Shown here piece after piece: positions 63,101 to 64,000 of a stretch of DNA of 64,000 bases. The notes under the pieces were generated by a model. That model was not told where the DNA came from. It worked only from the letters and a program-made list of their open reading frames with translations, and made no database searches. This DNA is from Apostichopus japonicus. Its lineage: Eukaryota > Echinodermata > Holothuroidea > Aspidochirotida > Stichopodidae. The position numbers and the translations under genes were made by a program. The stretch lies in assembly GCF_037975245.1 (NCBI RefSeq), contig NC_092566.1, forward strand, positions 14,007,001 through 14,071,000, in the 5' to 3' direction. The first letter of the stretch is position 1, and every line of letters begins with the position of its first letter.

Positions 63101-64000
63101 ACTACTTTCCTGAGTGTGAAGACAAGTTTGGTTGACCACTGAAATAATAACACTGTGTGTTTAATCATAAACTTGAGCAGAGGAGTGTTCAGTATGGCTA
63201 GCATTACCAACTCGGGTAGATATTCAATCTCATTACCAACTGGGGTAGATATTCAATCTCCCCTGTTTTTGGCCAAAAAAAGGGGACTCGGGTGGTATTT
63301 GCTATAGGCAGGGAAGATCGTAATGAGTGAATCTGGGGCAAAGTGAACAAGCCTGGGTTGTATTAGTTTAATTATGCTCTTTTATATAGTGTCTACTCAA
63401 CAAGCAGTTTATATGTAAATACTGGGATTTGTCAGGGTGCACACAGGGTAGCATCGTATATGAAACTTATGCAAGCAATTATTATTTGGCTTTAAATTTT
63501 CTGGACCAAATTTCACAATGGACCCCCTCCCCCTAGAGTGTCATTATAGTTTTGTATATATTTAATATTAATTCATCATTTCTTAGCCATAAACTTTTTC
63601 TGAAATTTCACAGGAATCTGTGCTTCTCTGCCGTGCCGTAACGGAGGCACATGTAGCCCAACTCAGGCTGGGACGTCATTCAGCTGTACTTGCACATCAG
63701 AATTCTTCCTTCCTGACTGCACTTCTAGAGGTTAGTGTGTCACCTTTAAATCATTCAATTCACCACACTTTATATCCATTTGAGTAAACAAACAAAGTAT
63801 CAGTACAAGGAAGTGGAGGAGAGGTGAGTTAAAGGCATTGAAGACTCGCCCCAATTAGCGTGCGGCCATCTGAAAAAGTTTCTGAAAAACTTCTGTTGCT
63901 TGCAAGTGACGTGTTGTTCGTGTCGCTACAAAATGCAGACAGTAATGAAACGTGATACCTTTTTATCTTTAGCTGGACCTGAGATTTCCATCGCTGTATC
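21040..64000 (+). CDS. large secreted EGF/CUB/novel-module protein gene, 25 exons, incomplete at the right edge
   Basis: Joined exons give about 1,549 codons: signal peptide, EGF1, CUB, EGF2, modules A, B and C, EGF3-4, modules D, E and F, EGF5-14 and the start of a further exon. All introns between domains are phase 1; the only exception is the internal intron of module C, which is phase 0. Module F also has an internal intron, but it is phase 1. Each domain exon length is a multiple of three, the classic signature of extracellular exon shuffling. N-glycosylation sequons are present in CUB, C, E, F and EGF7. No transmembrane segment is seen up to the edge. A secreted matrix or cell-surface adhesion/recognition role is likely; the order recalls sea-urchin fibropellin-like proteins (CUB plus many EGFs) but the six A-F modules are not part of that family as I know it. 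Introns not itemised elsewhere show no further exon to my eye, though a small exon could be missed. Confidence 0.88.
21471..21593 (+). CDS. exon 2: EGF-like domain 1
   Basis: Acceptor 'gttcgttcag', donor gtaagt, 123 nt, phase 1-1. The translation has six cysteines in EGF order, starting [12 protein letters not shown] and ending with Gly-Gln-Asp-Cys after Gly-Asp-Trp-Ile. The 'NPCQNGAxC' core is typical of non-calcium EGF domains. It follows directly on the signal peptide. Confidence 0.92.
22206..22310 (+). repeat. 'ctatctaag…ggttggcgc' core, copy 1
   Basis: Conserved block of about 100 bp containing a small hairpin (gcgcca…tggcgc) followed by 'cgtacaagaaaatt' and ending near 'ggaaatggcacttctcgggc'. 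Four other copies occur at 23.42, 29.81, 30.12 and 53.85 kb, all on the same strand. Confidence 0.85.
22845..23271. mobile_element. hAT-like MITE nested inside another element
   Basis: The ends 'taggcgtagg' and 'cctacgccttta' are imperfect inverted repeats. 'actacacaca' is present intact at 22,835-22,844 and 23,272-23,281, a target duplication compatible with 8-10 bp. A G-run and a C-run follow the left end, as in the other MITEs of this window. This is a third-level nest: inside 22,165-24,111, inside 22,126-27,739. Confidence 0.8.
23422..23525 (+). repeat. 'ctatctaag…ggttggcgc' core, copy 2
   Basis: Same block as at 22.2 kb, more diverged ('ctatctaagccaagcgcc'), still with the gcgcca/tggcgc hairpin and the 'gtacaagaaaa' follow-on. 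Confidence 0.8.
23930..24066 (+). repeat. polypyrimidine tract
   Basis: About 135 bases almost entirely C and T with few purine interruptions, giving long artefactual open frames in several phases. A mirror-like purine/pyrimidine tract of this length may adopt triplex (H-DNA) structure. It ends in a G-run/C-run hairpin just before the right end of the nested element. Confidence 0.85.
24406..24452 (+). pseudogene. possible first exon of a SAM-domain-like cargo gene
   Basis: ATG at 24,406 opens a short frame reading [15 protein letters not shown] and runs into gtaaat, a plausible donor. The 'L..W.L' pattern resembles the beginning of a sterile-alpha-motif domain, as in the multi-copy SAMD3-like genes of fish. 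The match is short and from memory of family style only. It lies inside the CACTA-like element, so it may be part of its cargo. Confidence 0.3.
25201..25364 (+). pseudogene. possible cargo-gene exon, broken
   Basis: A candidate acceptor ('gtggactatag') precedes an open stretch rich in Lys/Arg/Glu (contains [11 protein letters not shown] and [10 protein letters not shown]). This stretch stops at TAA before a candidate donor 'ggtact' near 25,364. An in-frame stop before the donor argues for decay. I do not recognise a domain; it is included because it lies between two other cargo-like pieces on the same strand. Confidence 0.25.
25767..26095 (+). pseudogene. terminal exon of transposon cargo gene (SAMD3-like C-terminal type)
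   Basis: After the acceptor-like 'ttcttccaaag' the frame reads [15 protein letters not shown] and runs about 108 codons to TAA at 26,093-26,095. It includes 'FVLAFGD' and '[18 protein letters not shown]', and ends '…[11 protein letters not shown]'. The pattern 'A…FD…F..LY.FdhSYP…TweFIqK…..kVrSLr..L' resembles the C-terminal region of multi-copy SAMD3-like proteins known in fish and other animals. That family link is from recollection. It is the best-preserved coding piece inside the CACTA-like element; whether it is transcribed is unknown. Confidence 0.45.
27485..27725. repeat. GGGTCA/TGACCC subterminal repeat cluster
   Basis: About eleven copies of the hexamer in both orientations. An inner direct duplication of 'gggctggtggagatt' occurs at about 27,523 and 27,669. 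It lies just inside the right terminal inverted repeat. Confidence 0.85.
27984..28092 (+). mobile_element. short retroelement tail with hammerhead-like motif, copy 1
   Basis: Contains 'gatcctgctataggatcgaaacgtcaggccaactta', given here in pieces: a small stem (gatcc/ggatc), then GAAAC and GTCAGGCC, then 'ggctctctataagcagtttgctaacagctt'. The same 3' part occurs at 42,218-42,314. The minus strand at 37.83 kb has the stem version. The GAAAC-after-stem arrangement resembles the hammerhead-ribozyme motifs reported for Penelope-like elements; this copy is degenerate in the CTGANGA half. Confidence 0.5.
28667..29041 (+). CDS. exon 3: CUB domain
   Basis: Acceptor 'caattttcag', donor gtgagt, 375 nt (125 codons), phase 1-1. 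The frame has the CUB pattern: Cys in 'RRNCDQNF', '[12 protein letters not shown]', 'CYYQVKFP', then '[16 protein letters not shown]' and a C-terminal '[10 protein letters not shown]'. Only the first disulfide pair is present (Cys in RRNC and VCYY); the second pair usual in CUB is absent, so this is a 2-Cys CUB. Asp/Glu residues around 'TELDKDEL' suit a calcium site. It has one N-glycosylation sequon (NRS). CUB domains mediate protein-protein binding outside the cell. Reading through the donor would add 23 codons and stop at 29,112. Confidence 0.93.
29805..29902 (+). repeat. 'ctatctaag…ggttggcgc' core, copy 3
   Basis: Same 100-bp block as at 22.2 kb, nearly identical over 'ctatctaagcggagcgcc' and the following hairpin, inside the 2.1-kb hAT-like element. 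Confidence 0.85.
30070..30454. mobile_element. hAT-like MITE (family of 53.8 kb), nested
   Basis: Starts 'cagtggcgggg' and ends 'cgctccgccgcta'. Flanks 'ggtaaggg' (30,062-30,069) and 'agtaaggg' (30,455-30,462) match at 7 of 8 bases, a slightly decayed 8-bp duplication. The interior is collinear with the element at 53,785-54,162, including the 'ctatctaag' core and the 'aaatgaccctttc' stretch. It inserted into the larger 29,355-31,443 element. Confidence 0.82.
30115..30220 (+). repeat. 'ctatctaag…ggttggcgc' core, copy 4
   Basis: Central part of the nested hAT-like MITE at 30,070-30,454, with the gcgcca/tggcgc hairpin, 'gcgtacagaaaaatttt' and 'ggaaatgaccctttcc'. Confidence 0.85.
31860..32055. 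repeat. degenerate tandem array, about 20-bp unit
   Basis: Successive variants of 'gtcaatttaaatcggtata' ('atatgtcgatataaattga', 'agtcaatttaaatcgacat', 'atgtcaatttaaatcggta') lie head to tail, most of them diverged. Confidence 0.7.
34157..34779. mobile_element. TTAA-flanked MITE (piggyBac/Kolobok-like)
   Basis: TTAA is present on both sides (34,153-34,156 and 34,780-34,783). The ends AGCAGCATTTT and AAAATGCTGCT are exact inverted repeats over 11 bases. The 623-bp interior has no coding potential. TTAA duplications are characteristic of piggyBac and Kolobok transposons; which one cannot be decided from the ends alone. Confidence 0.82.
35893..36115 (+). repeat. 200-bp intragenic repeat, copy 1
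   Basis: Shares 'aagtagaagcatgagaattg', 'ctcaataccccctgttta' and 'gcagtggtttgctgaaca'-like blocks in the same order and orientation with 43,645-43,812. It lies in intron 3, upstream of EGF2. Whether it is a mobile element or a relic of segmental duplication inside the gene is not decided. Confidence 0.8.
36340..36453 (+). CDS. exon 4: EGF-like domain 2
   Basis: Acceptor 'ttttcttcag', donor gtaagg, 114 nt, phase 1-1. Six cysteines; begins [10 protein letters not shown]. Between Cys3 and Cys4 it reads [10 protein letters not shown], fitting the Asp/Asn beta-hydroxylation pattern C-x-[DN]-x4-[FY]-x-C of calcium-binding EGF domains. The N-terminal 'DVDF' lacks the usual Glu/Gln of that class, so calcium binding is possible but uncertain. 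Confidence 0.92.
37321..37743 (+). CDS. exon 5: novel module A
   Basis: Acceptor 'tactttacag', donor gtaatg, 423 nt (141 codons), phase 1-1. First of six copies of a domain I do not recognise. Landmarks: '[11 protein letters not shown]' near residues 22-32, '[10 protein letters not shown]' near 44-53, 'ADGNGQRI' about residues 57-64, then '[11 protein letters not shown]', '[15 protein letters not shown]' and a terminal 'CRG'. Cysteines follow C-x6-C-x24-C-x4-C, suggesting two disulfides in the last third. Alternating hydrophobic residues suggest a beta-sandwich. It follows EGF2 and precedes module B. Confidence 0.9.
37744..39430 (+). other. intron 5, no further exon seen
   Basis: 1.7 kb between modules A and B. 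Apart from the retroelement fragment near 37.85 kb, I see no repeat with recognisable ends and no EGF- or module-like frame. The open frame at 38,795-38,995 has no recognisable domain. Confidence 0.5.
37825..37880 (-). mobile_element. retroelement-tail fragment with hammerhead-like motif, copy 2
   Basis: On the minus strand it reads '…gaagaagatcctgctagg' then 'atggaaacgtcaggccaact'. This is the best-preserved copy in the window of the motif: GAAGA, stem gatcc/ggat, GAAAC, GTCAGGCC. It lies in intron 5 just after the module A exon, in opposite orientation to the gene. Confidence 0.5.
39431..39850 (+). CDS. exon 6: novel module B
   Basis: Acceptor 'tgtattacag', donor gtaaag, 420 nt (140 codons), phase 1-1. 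Landmarks: starts GVEISS, then '[13 protein letters not shown]', '[10 protein letters not shown]', '[10 protein letters not shown]', '[18 protein letters not shown]', '[16 protein letters not shown]', '[17 protein letters not shown]', ending 'CGG'. Cys spacing C-x6-C-x26-C-x4-C. This is the copy closest to the family consensus. The frame is also open for 58 bases upstream of the acceptor, but the acceptor and phase agree with all other modules. Confidence 0.92.
40446..40585 (+). CDS. exon 7: novel module C, first part
   Basis: Acceptor 'ttcttcacag', donor gtaagt, 140 nt; enters in phase 1 and leaves in phase 0. Encodes [11 protein letters not shown] … ISFELTAF … GVNLWR, i.e. the N-terminal third, cut exactly after the conserved Leu-Trp-Arg. 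The second part is exon 8. Internal introns are the exception among A-F (only C and F). Confidence 0.88.
40665..41450 (+). repeat. minisatellite, 21-23 bp unit, about 35 copies
   Basis: Head-to-tail copies of 'ctgctgtactctaaaggaatc' variants, some with an extra CT ('tactctctaaagg'). Substitutions such as 'cttctgta' or 'caaagcaat' recur in blocks, indicating higher-order duplication (for example the 'ctccaaagcaatcctgcta' variant near 40,758 and 41,104). It starts about 80 bp downstream of the exon 7 donor. Confidence 0.95.
42205..42327 (+). mobile_element. 97-bp retroelement tail with 13-bp TSD, copy 3
   Basis: 'tgttccggtagta' is exact at 42,205-42,217 and 42,315-42,327. The 97-bp insert begins with a partial stem region, then 'gatcgaaacgtcaggcc', 'aacttacttttacac' and 'ataagcagtttgctaacag', matching 27,984-28,092. 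The TSD proves this is the end of an element that inserts 5'-truncated, so the other two copies are likely the same family. Confidence 0.8.
43645..43812 (+). repeat. 200-bp intragenic repeat, copy 2
   Basis: Same blocks as at 35,893-36,115, shorter because a stretch near 36,010-36,055 is absent. It ends about 130 bp before exon 8. Confidence 0.8.
43944..44229 (+). CDS. exon 8: novel module C, second part
   Basis: Acceptor 'tattttacag', donor gtacgg, 286 nt; enters in phase 0, leaves in phase 1. Reads [15 protein letters not shown], then an NQT sequon, '[11 protein letters not shown]', '[14 protein letters not shown]', '[18 protein letters not shown]' and a final 'CTG'. Joined to exon 7 this gives a full 142-residue module with C-x6-C-x26-C-x4-C. 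Confidence 0.9.
45130..45243 (+). CDS. exon 9: EGF-like domain 3
   Basis: Acceptor 'gtttttcag', donor gtgagt, 114 nt, phase 1-1. Six cysteines; reads [13 protein letters not shown] … [13 protein letters not shown], a textbook EGF core with the Gly-Trp-Thr-Gly turn before Cys6. No hydroxylation motif. It is the first of two EGFs separating the A-B-C and D-E-F triplets. Confidence 0.93.
45538..45660 (+). CDS. exon 10: EGF-like domain 4
   Basis: Acceptor 'ttcccatag', donor gtgaga, 123 nt, phase 1-1. Six cysteines; [10 protein letters not shown] between Cys3 and Cys4 fits the beta-hydroxylation pattern C-x-[DN]-x4-[FY]-x-C. The N-terminal side (AVNAC) lacks the complete calcium-ligand pattern. 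It is followed by an acidic tail (EEETIG) that links to module D. Confidence 0.92.
45661..46542 (+). other. intron 10 with dispersed repeat and 80-bp tandem duplication
   Basis: The segment 45,950-46,065 is a diverged copy of 15,270-15,420 ('ttaaaagttgtgtctggga…gatctgaaac'). A tandem duplication of about 77 bp lies at 46,207-46,360; both copies contain 'ctgtatttgctac' and 'ttatttgatatttaatagta'. Confidence 0.75.
46543..46950 (+). CDS. exon 11: novel module D
   Basis: Acceptor 'tttgtcatacag', donor gtaaca, 408 nt (136 codons), phase 1-1. Landmarks: [10 protein letters not shown], '[12 protein letters not shown]', 'SDGSGVRI', '[13 protein letters not shown]', '[17 protein letters not shown]', '[12 protein letters not shown]', ending 'CEG'. 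The Trp is followed by Asp instead of Arg/Gln. The loop before Cys3 is about five residues shorter than in the other copies (C-x6-C-x21-C-x4-C). First module of the second triplet. Confidence 0.92.
46951..47925 (+). other. intron 11, no feature recognised
   Basis: About 1 kb of ordinary AT-rich sequence with a T-run near 47,543. No repeat ends, no exon-like frame. Confidence 0.5.
47926..48345 (+). CDS. exon 12: novel module E
   Basis: Acceptor 'ttcttacacag', donor gtatac, 420 nt (140 codons), phase 1-1. Landmarks: [11 protein letters not shown], '[10 protein letters not shown]', '[19 protein letters not shown]', '[19 protein letters not shown]', '[16 protein letters not shown]', an NFT sequon, and final 'CVEVACRG'. 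Cys spacing C-x6-C-x25-C-x4-C. It is the most diverged copy, with a Pro/Asp-rich loop replacing the usual Asp-Gly turn. Confidence 0.92.
48376..48813 (+). repeat. tandem duplication, about 220-bp unit, in intron 12
   Basis: Two copies with 'gggataatattccattggta', 'agtatcttgttcttaag' and 'actccagtctgtagactgct' in the same order: about 48,376-48,593 and 48,594-48,813. They differ by several indels, so the duplication is not very recent. The remaining intron (48,814-49,805) shows nothing recognisable. Confidence 0.9.
49806..49994 (+). CDS. exon 13: novel module F, first part
   Basis: Acceptor 'ttgtaaacag', donor gtaagg, 189 nt, phase 1-1. Reads [11 protein letters not shown] … [10 protein letters not shown] … [24 protein letters not shown], i.e. 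the first 63 residues including the Leu-Trp and Asp-x-Asn-Gly landmarks and an NGT sequon. The internal intron of F is about 17 codons further along than that of module C and in a different phase. It keeps the reading frame even if exon 14 alone were skipped. Confidence 0.9.
49980..50233 (+). repeat. tandem duplication carrying a copied splice donor
   Basis: A unit of about 120 bp starting at the 3' end of exon 13 ('ttacagcaggtaaggatcaa') recurs at 50,103 ('atacagcaggtaagaatcaa') and, degenerate, at 50,214 ('attaaagcagataagg'). Both full copies contain 'aatcctttccacc' and 'ctagtagctgtgtctacacc'. The true donor is at 49,994/49,995; the second copy makes an equally good donor, and the third has lost the GT. 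Reading through the first donor hits a TAG within four codons. Confidence 0.88.
50938..51171 (+). CDS. exon 14: novel module F, second part
   Basis: Acceptor 'ctctgtcag', donor gtaatt, 234 nt, phase 1-1. Reads [11 protein letters not shown], '[18 protein letters not shown]', '[17 protein letters not shown]', '[18 protein letters not shown]' and a final 'CEG'. With exon 13 it makes a 141-residue module with C-x6-C-x26-C-x4-C. The preceding intron (49,995-50,937) contains the duplicated donor listed separately. Confidence 0.9.
51172..52053 (+). other. intron 14, no exon seen
   Basis: A C/A-rich tract (about 51,616-51,665) with repeated 'cacccccacccc' blocks is the only distinctive element. Confidence 0.5.
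52054..52164 (+). CDS. exon 15: EGF-like domain 5
   Basis: Acceptor 'ttgtatacag', donor gtgagt, 111 nt, phase 1-1. Six cysteines: [16 protein letters not shown] … [16 protein letters not shown]. It has a short Cys3-Cys4 loop. It opens a run of ten consecutive EGF exons that share the DPC…PC.NGG.C style. Confidence 0.93.
53785..54162. mobile_element. hAT-like MITE with exact 8-bp TSD
   Basis: Starts 'cagtggcggagctagg', ends 'gacgctacgccactt'. 'atccccac' is exact at 53,777-53,784 and 54,163-54,170. The 378-bp interior is collinear with 30,070-30,454 and includes the 'ctatctaag' core (copy 5). An exact TSD with CA…TG-type ends assigns it to hAT; it has no coding capacity. Confidence 0.93.
53848..53950 (+). 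repeat. 'ctatctaag…ggttggcgc' core, copy 5
   Basis: Central part of the MITE at 53,785-54,162, closest to copy 4. Confidence 0.85.
54398..54529 (+). CDS. exon 16: EGF-like domain 6
   Basis: Acceptor 'tttatcacag', donor gtaagt, 132 nt, phase 1-1. Six cysteines: [16 protein letters not shown] … [14 protein letters not shown]. It has the longest Cys3-Cys4 loop of the set ([12 protein letters not shown]). Confidence 0.93.
54530..55239 (+). other. intron 16, nothing recognised
   Basis: 0.7 kb. A small direct repeat of 'catacatatttcagagaatc' type lies at about 54,640-54,685. No exon or transposon ends. Confidence 0.5.
55240..55353 (+). CDS. exon 17: EGF-like domain 7
   Basis: Acceptor 'tgttttcag', donor gtaagt, 114 nt, phase 1-1. 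Six cysteines: [13 protein letters not shown] … [17 protein letters not shown]. It has an NGT sequon where the others have NGG. Confidence 0.92.
55724..55840 (+). CDS. exon 18: EGF-like domain 8
   Basis: Acceptor 'gtttatcttag', donor gtttgt, 117 nt, phase 1-1. Six cysteines: [14 protein letters not shown] … [18 protein letters not shown]. It follows a 370-bp intron with no other feature. Confidence 0.93.
55841..57589 (+). other. intron 18 (1.7 kb)
   Basis: Apart from the MITE at 55,917-56,279 there is no recognisable feature. The stretch 56,280-57,589 is ordinary AT-rich intron. Confidence 0.5.
55917..56279 (+). mobile_element. 363-bp MITE with 30-bp imperfect TIRs, copy 1
   Basis: The start 'cattgccattacaatcttcc' continuing to 'ctgcctatag' pairs with the end 'ctataggcaggcttgaccgt' continuing to 'catggcaatg'. 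The interior contains 'gtagtgctggccattaaag'-like blocks found in reverse orientation at 62,912-63,330. No coding potential; no certain target duplication. Confidence 0.82.
57590..57706 (+). CDS. exon 19: EGF-like domain 9
   Basis: Acceptor 'cttctactgcag', donor gtaagg, 117 nt, phase 1-1. Six cysteines: [14 protein letters not shown] … [18 protein letters not shown]. Starts with Glu instead of Asp; otherwise typical of the run. Confidence 0.93.
58149..58440 (+). repeat. 84-bp tandem repeat, about 3.5 copies, in intron 19
   Basis: 'ccaggtattgaat' recurs at exact 84-bp spacing (cagg at 58,151, 58,235, 58,319 and 58,403). The unit includes 'ctggcaatattttcaacaat' and 'tatattttatgtaacagcta'. Because 84 is divisible by three and the unit lacks stops, both strands show long periodic open frames; these are artefacts. 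Each unit carries a 'tctccag' pseudo-acceptor. Confidence 0.95.
58607..58726 (+). CDS. exon 20: EGF-like domain 10
   Basis: Acceptor 'cctacacag', donor gtgaga, 120 nt, phase 1-1. Six cysteines: [14 protein letters not shown] … [18 protein letters not shown]. The real acceptor lies about 200 bp after the 84-bp repeat. Confidence 0.93.
58727..59473 (+). other. intron 20, nothing recognised
   Basis: 0.75 kb of AT-rich intron without repeat ends or exon-like frames. Confidence 0.5.
59474..59590 (+). CDS. exon 21: EGF-like domain 11
   Basis: Acceptor 'ttgcccaacag', donor gtaatt, 117 nt, phase 1-1. Six cysteines: [14 protein letters not shown] … [11 protein letters not shown] … GDLCQSRG. About 30 of 40 residues are identical to EGF12, and the downstream intron is also similar: exons 21 and 22 are a tandem duplication. 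Confidence 0.94.
59591..61379 (+). other. intron 21 (1.8 kb)
   Basis: Its first about 150 bp (to 59,735) are homologous to the start of intron 22: 'cttagttgcagaacaagtag' and 'cagtcatgaattaattt' occur in both. The hAT-like MITE is at 60,025-60,376. The rest shows nothing recognisable. Confidence 0.75.
60025..60376. mobile_element. hAT-like MITE with exact 8-bp TSD, second family
   Basis: Starts 'cagcggcgtaggaagg', ends 'ggttcctacgcccttg'. 'atcagaaa' is exact at 60,017-60,024 and 60,377-60,384. The 352-bp interior has 'ggggagggggtgtccccctc' followed by 'cagatgcaatttggtgca', shared with pieces of the 2.1-kb element near 29.40-29.50 and 30.82-30.86 kb. 'cagatgcaattt' itself recurs at about 60,220. 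No coding capacity. Confidence 0.92.
61380..61496 (+). CDS. exon 22: EGF-like domain 12
   Basis: Acceptor 'ttgcttcacag', donor gtaaaa, 117 nt, phase 1-1. Six cysteines: [14 protein letters not shown] … [11 protein letters not shown] … GALCQFPG. Duplicate of exon 21 (EGF11). Confidence 0.94.
61902..62018 (+). CDS. exon 23: EGF-like domain 13
   Basis: Acceptor 'atgtcacag', donor gtaggt, 117 nt, phase 1-1. Six cysteines: [14 protein letters not shown] … [13 protein letters not shown] … GDICQLS. It has one unusual residue inserted in the Gly-Gly core (NAGGC). The preceding 'ttttattttactttatttta' stretch (61,790-61,855) is a low-complexity TTTTA/TTTAC array. Confidence 0.92.
62371..62811. mobile_element. 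hairpin (foldback) element between 17-bp direct repeats
   Basis: Inverted arms: 'acaaataatgaatggtt' (62,397-62,413) with the complement at 62,544-62,560; 'gcaatagtgcaaatatttca' (62,420-62,439) with its exact complement at about 62,516-62,535; and 'gttccattcaac' with 'gttgaatggaac' around a loop near 62,470. 'atctagtatattgtatc' is repeated exactly at 62,371-62,387 and 62,795-62,811; if it is a target duplication, the insert is about 407 bp. Confidence 0.75.
62912..63330 (-). mobile_element. MITE of the 55.9-kb family, copy 2, inverted
   Basis: In reverse orientation it matches 55,917-56,279 along nearly its whole length ('cttccctgcctatagcaaat' at the right end, 'gcatgacggtcaagcct' at the left). 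Copy 2 has an internal duplication of about 33 bp ('attaccaactcgggtagata' at 63,204 and, with one change, at 63,232) and an insert near 63,017-63,045. Confidence 0.85.
63614..63730 (+). CDS. exon 24: EGF-like domain 14
   Basis: Acceptor 'gaaatttcacag', donor gttagt, 117 nt, phase 1-1. Six cysteines: [13 protein letters not shown] … [17 protein letters not shown]. It differs from the run by Ile-Cys at the start and Leu-Pro in place of Gly before Cys6. It may close the EGF run. Confidence 0.93.
63973..64000 (+). CDS. exon 25: start of next domain, cut by the window edge
   Basis: Acceptor 'tttttatctttag', phase 1 entry as for all other domains. The nine visible full codons after the split one read G-P-E-I-S-I-A-V plus a partial codon. 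This is not an EGF start; a beta-rich domain such as Ig, fibronectin-III or HYR is possible but cannot be judged from so little. Confidence 0.7.

Larger units (their letters stand above)
62019..63613 (+). other. intron 23 (1.6 kb) with a hairpin element and MITE copy 2
   Basis: Carries the inverted repeat at 62,397-62,560 flanked by 17-bp direct repeats and the reverse copy of the 55.9-kb MITE. The remainder, 63,331-63,613, has no feature. Confidence 0.6.

Overview
The window looks like animal nuclear DNA: AT-rich, gene-poor, full of short degenerate transposable elements, homopolymer and G-rich tracts and microsatellites, with coding sequence confined to short exons bounded by GT/AG sites. 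The signal-peptide/EGF/CUB exon set joined by phase-1 introns, plus the repeat style, points to a marine deuterostome invertebrate, most likely an echinoderm. That placement is inference; no rRNA or mitochondrial marker is present.

Region 1 (1-20,286) holds no gene I can support. It contains repeats: a perfect 70-bp palindrome beside a 26-bp one (10,200-10,297), a long-terminal-inverted-repeat element (about 12.53-13.10 kb), a MITE-like element (13.98-14.24 kb), an AT-rich tandem array (about 17.07-17.21 kb) and a 145-bp (TA)n tract (18.32-18.47 kb). Region 2 (20,287-21,002) holds a 5'-truncated LINE with poly(A) tail and 14-bp target-site duplications, directly upstream of a TATA-like box and the start of the main gene.

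Region 3 (21,040-64,000, + strand) is one large gene, open at the right edge. I traced 25 coding exons, about 1,549 codons: signal peptide, EGF1, CUB, EGF2, modules A-B-C, EGF3, EGF4, modules D-E-F, EGF5 to EGF14, and the first bases of another exon. Every inter-domain intron is phase 1, so every domain is a symmetric, shufflable exon unit. Modules A-F are six copies of a domain of about 136-142 residues that I cannot assign to any known family. They share a central Leu-Trp, an Asp-Gly turn and an invariant C-x6-C-x(21,26)-C-x4-C tail. This is the best candidate for something undescribed. The product is predicted to be a secreted or matrix/cell-surface adhesion-type glycoprotein.

The introns carry most of the mobile DNA: a 5.6-kb CACTA-like element with decayed gene cargo and two nested insertions (22.1-27.7 kb), a 2.1-kb hAT-like element with a nested MITE (29.36-31.44 kb), a TTAA-flanked element (34.16-34.78 kb), hAT-like MITEs with exact 8-bp duplications at 53.8 and 60.0 kb, an inverted pair of one MITE family (55.9 and 62.9 kb), and small retroelement tails. 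There are also local tandem duplications, including one that copied an EGF exon with its downstream intron and one that copied a splice donor.
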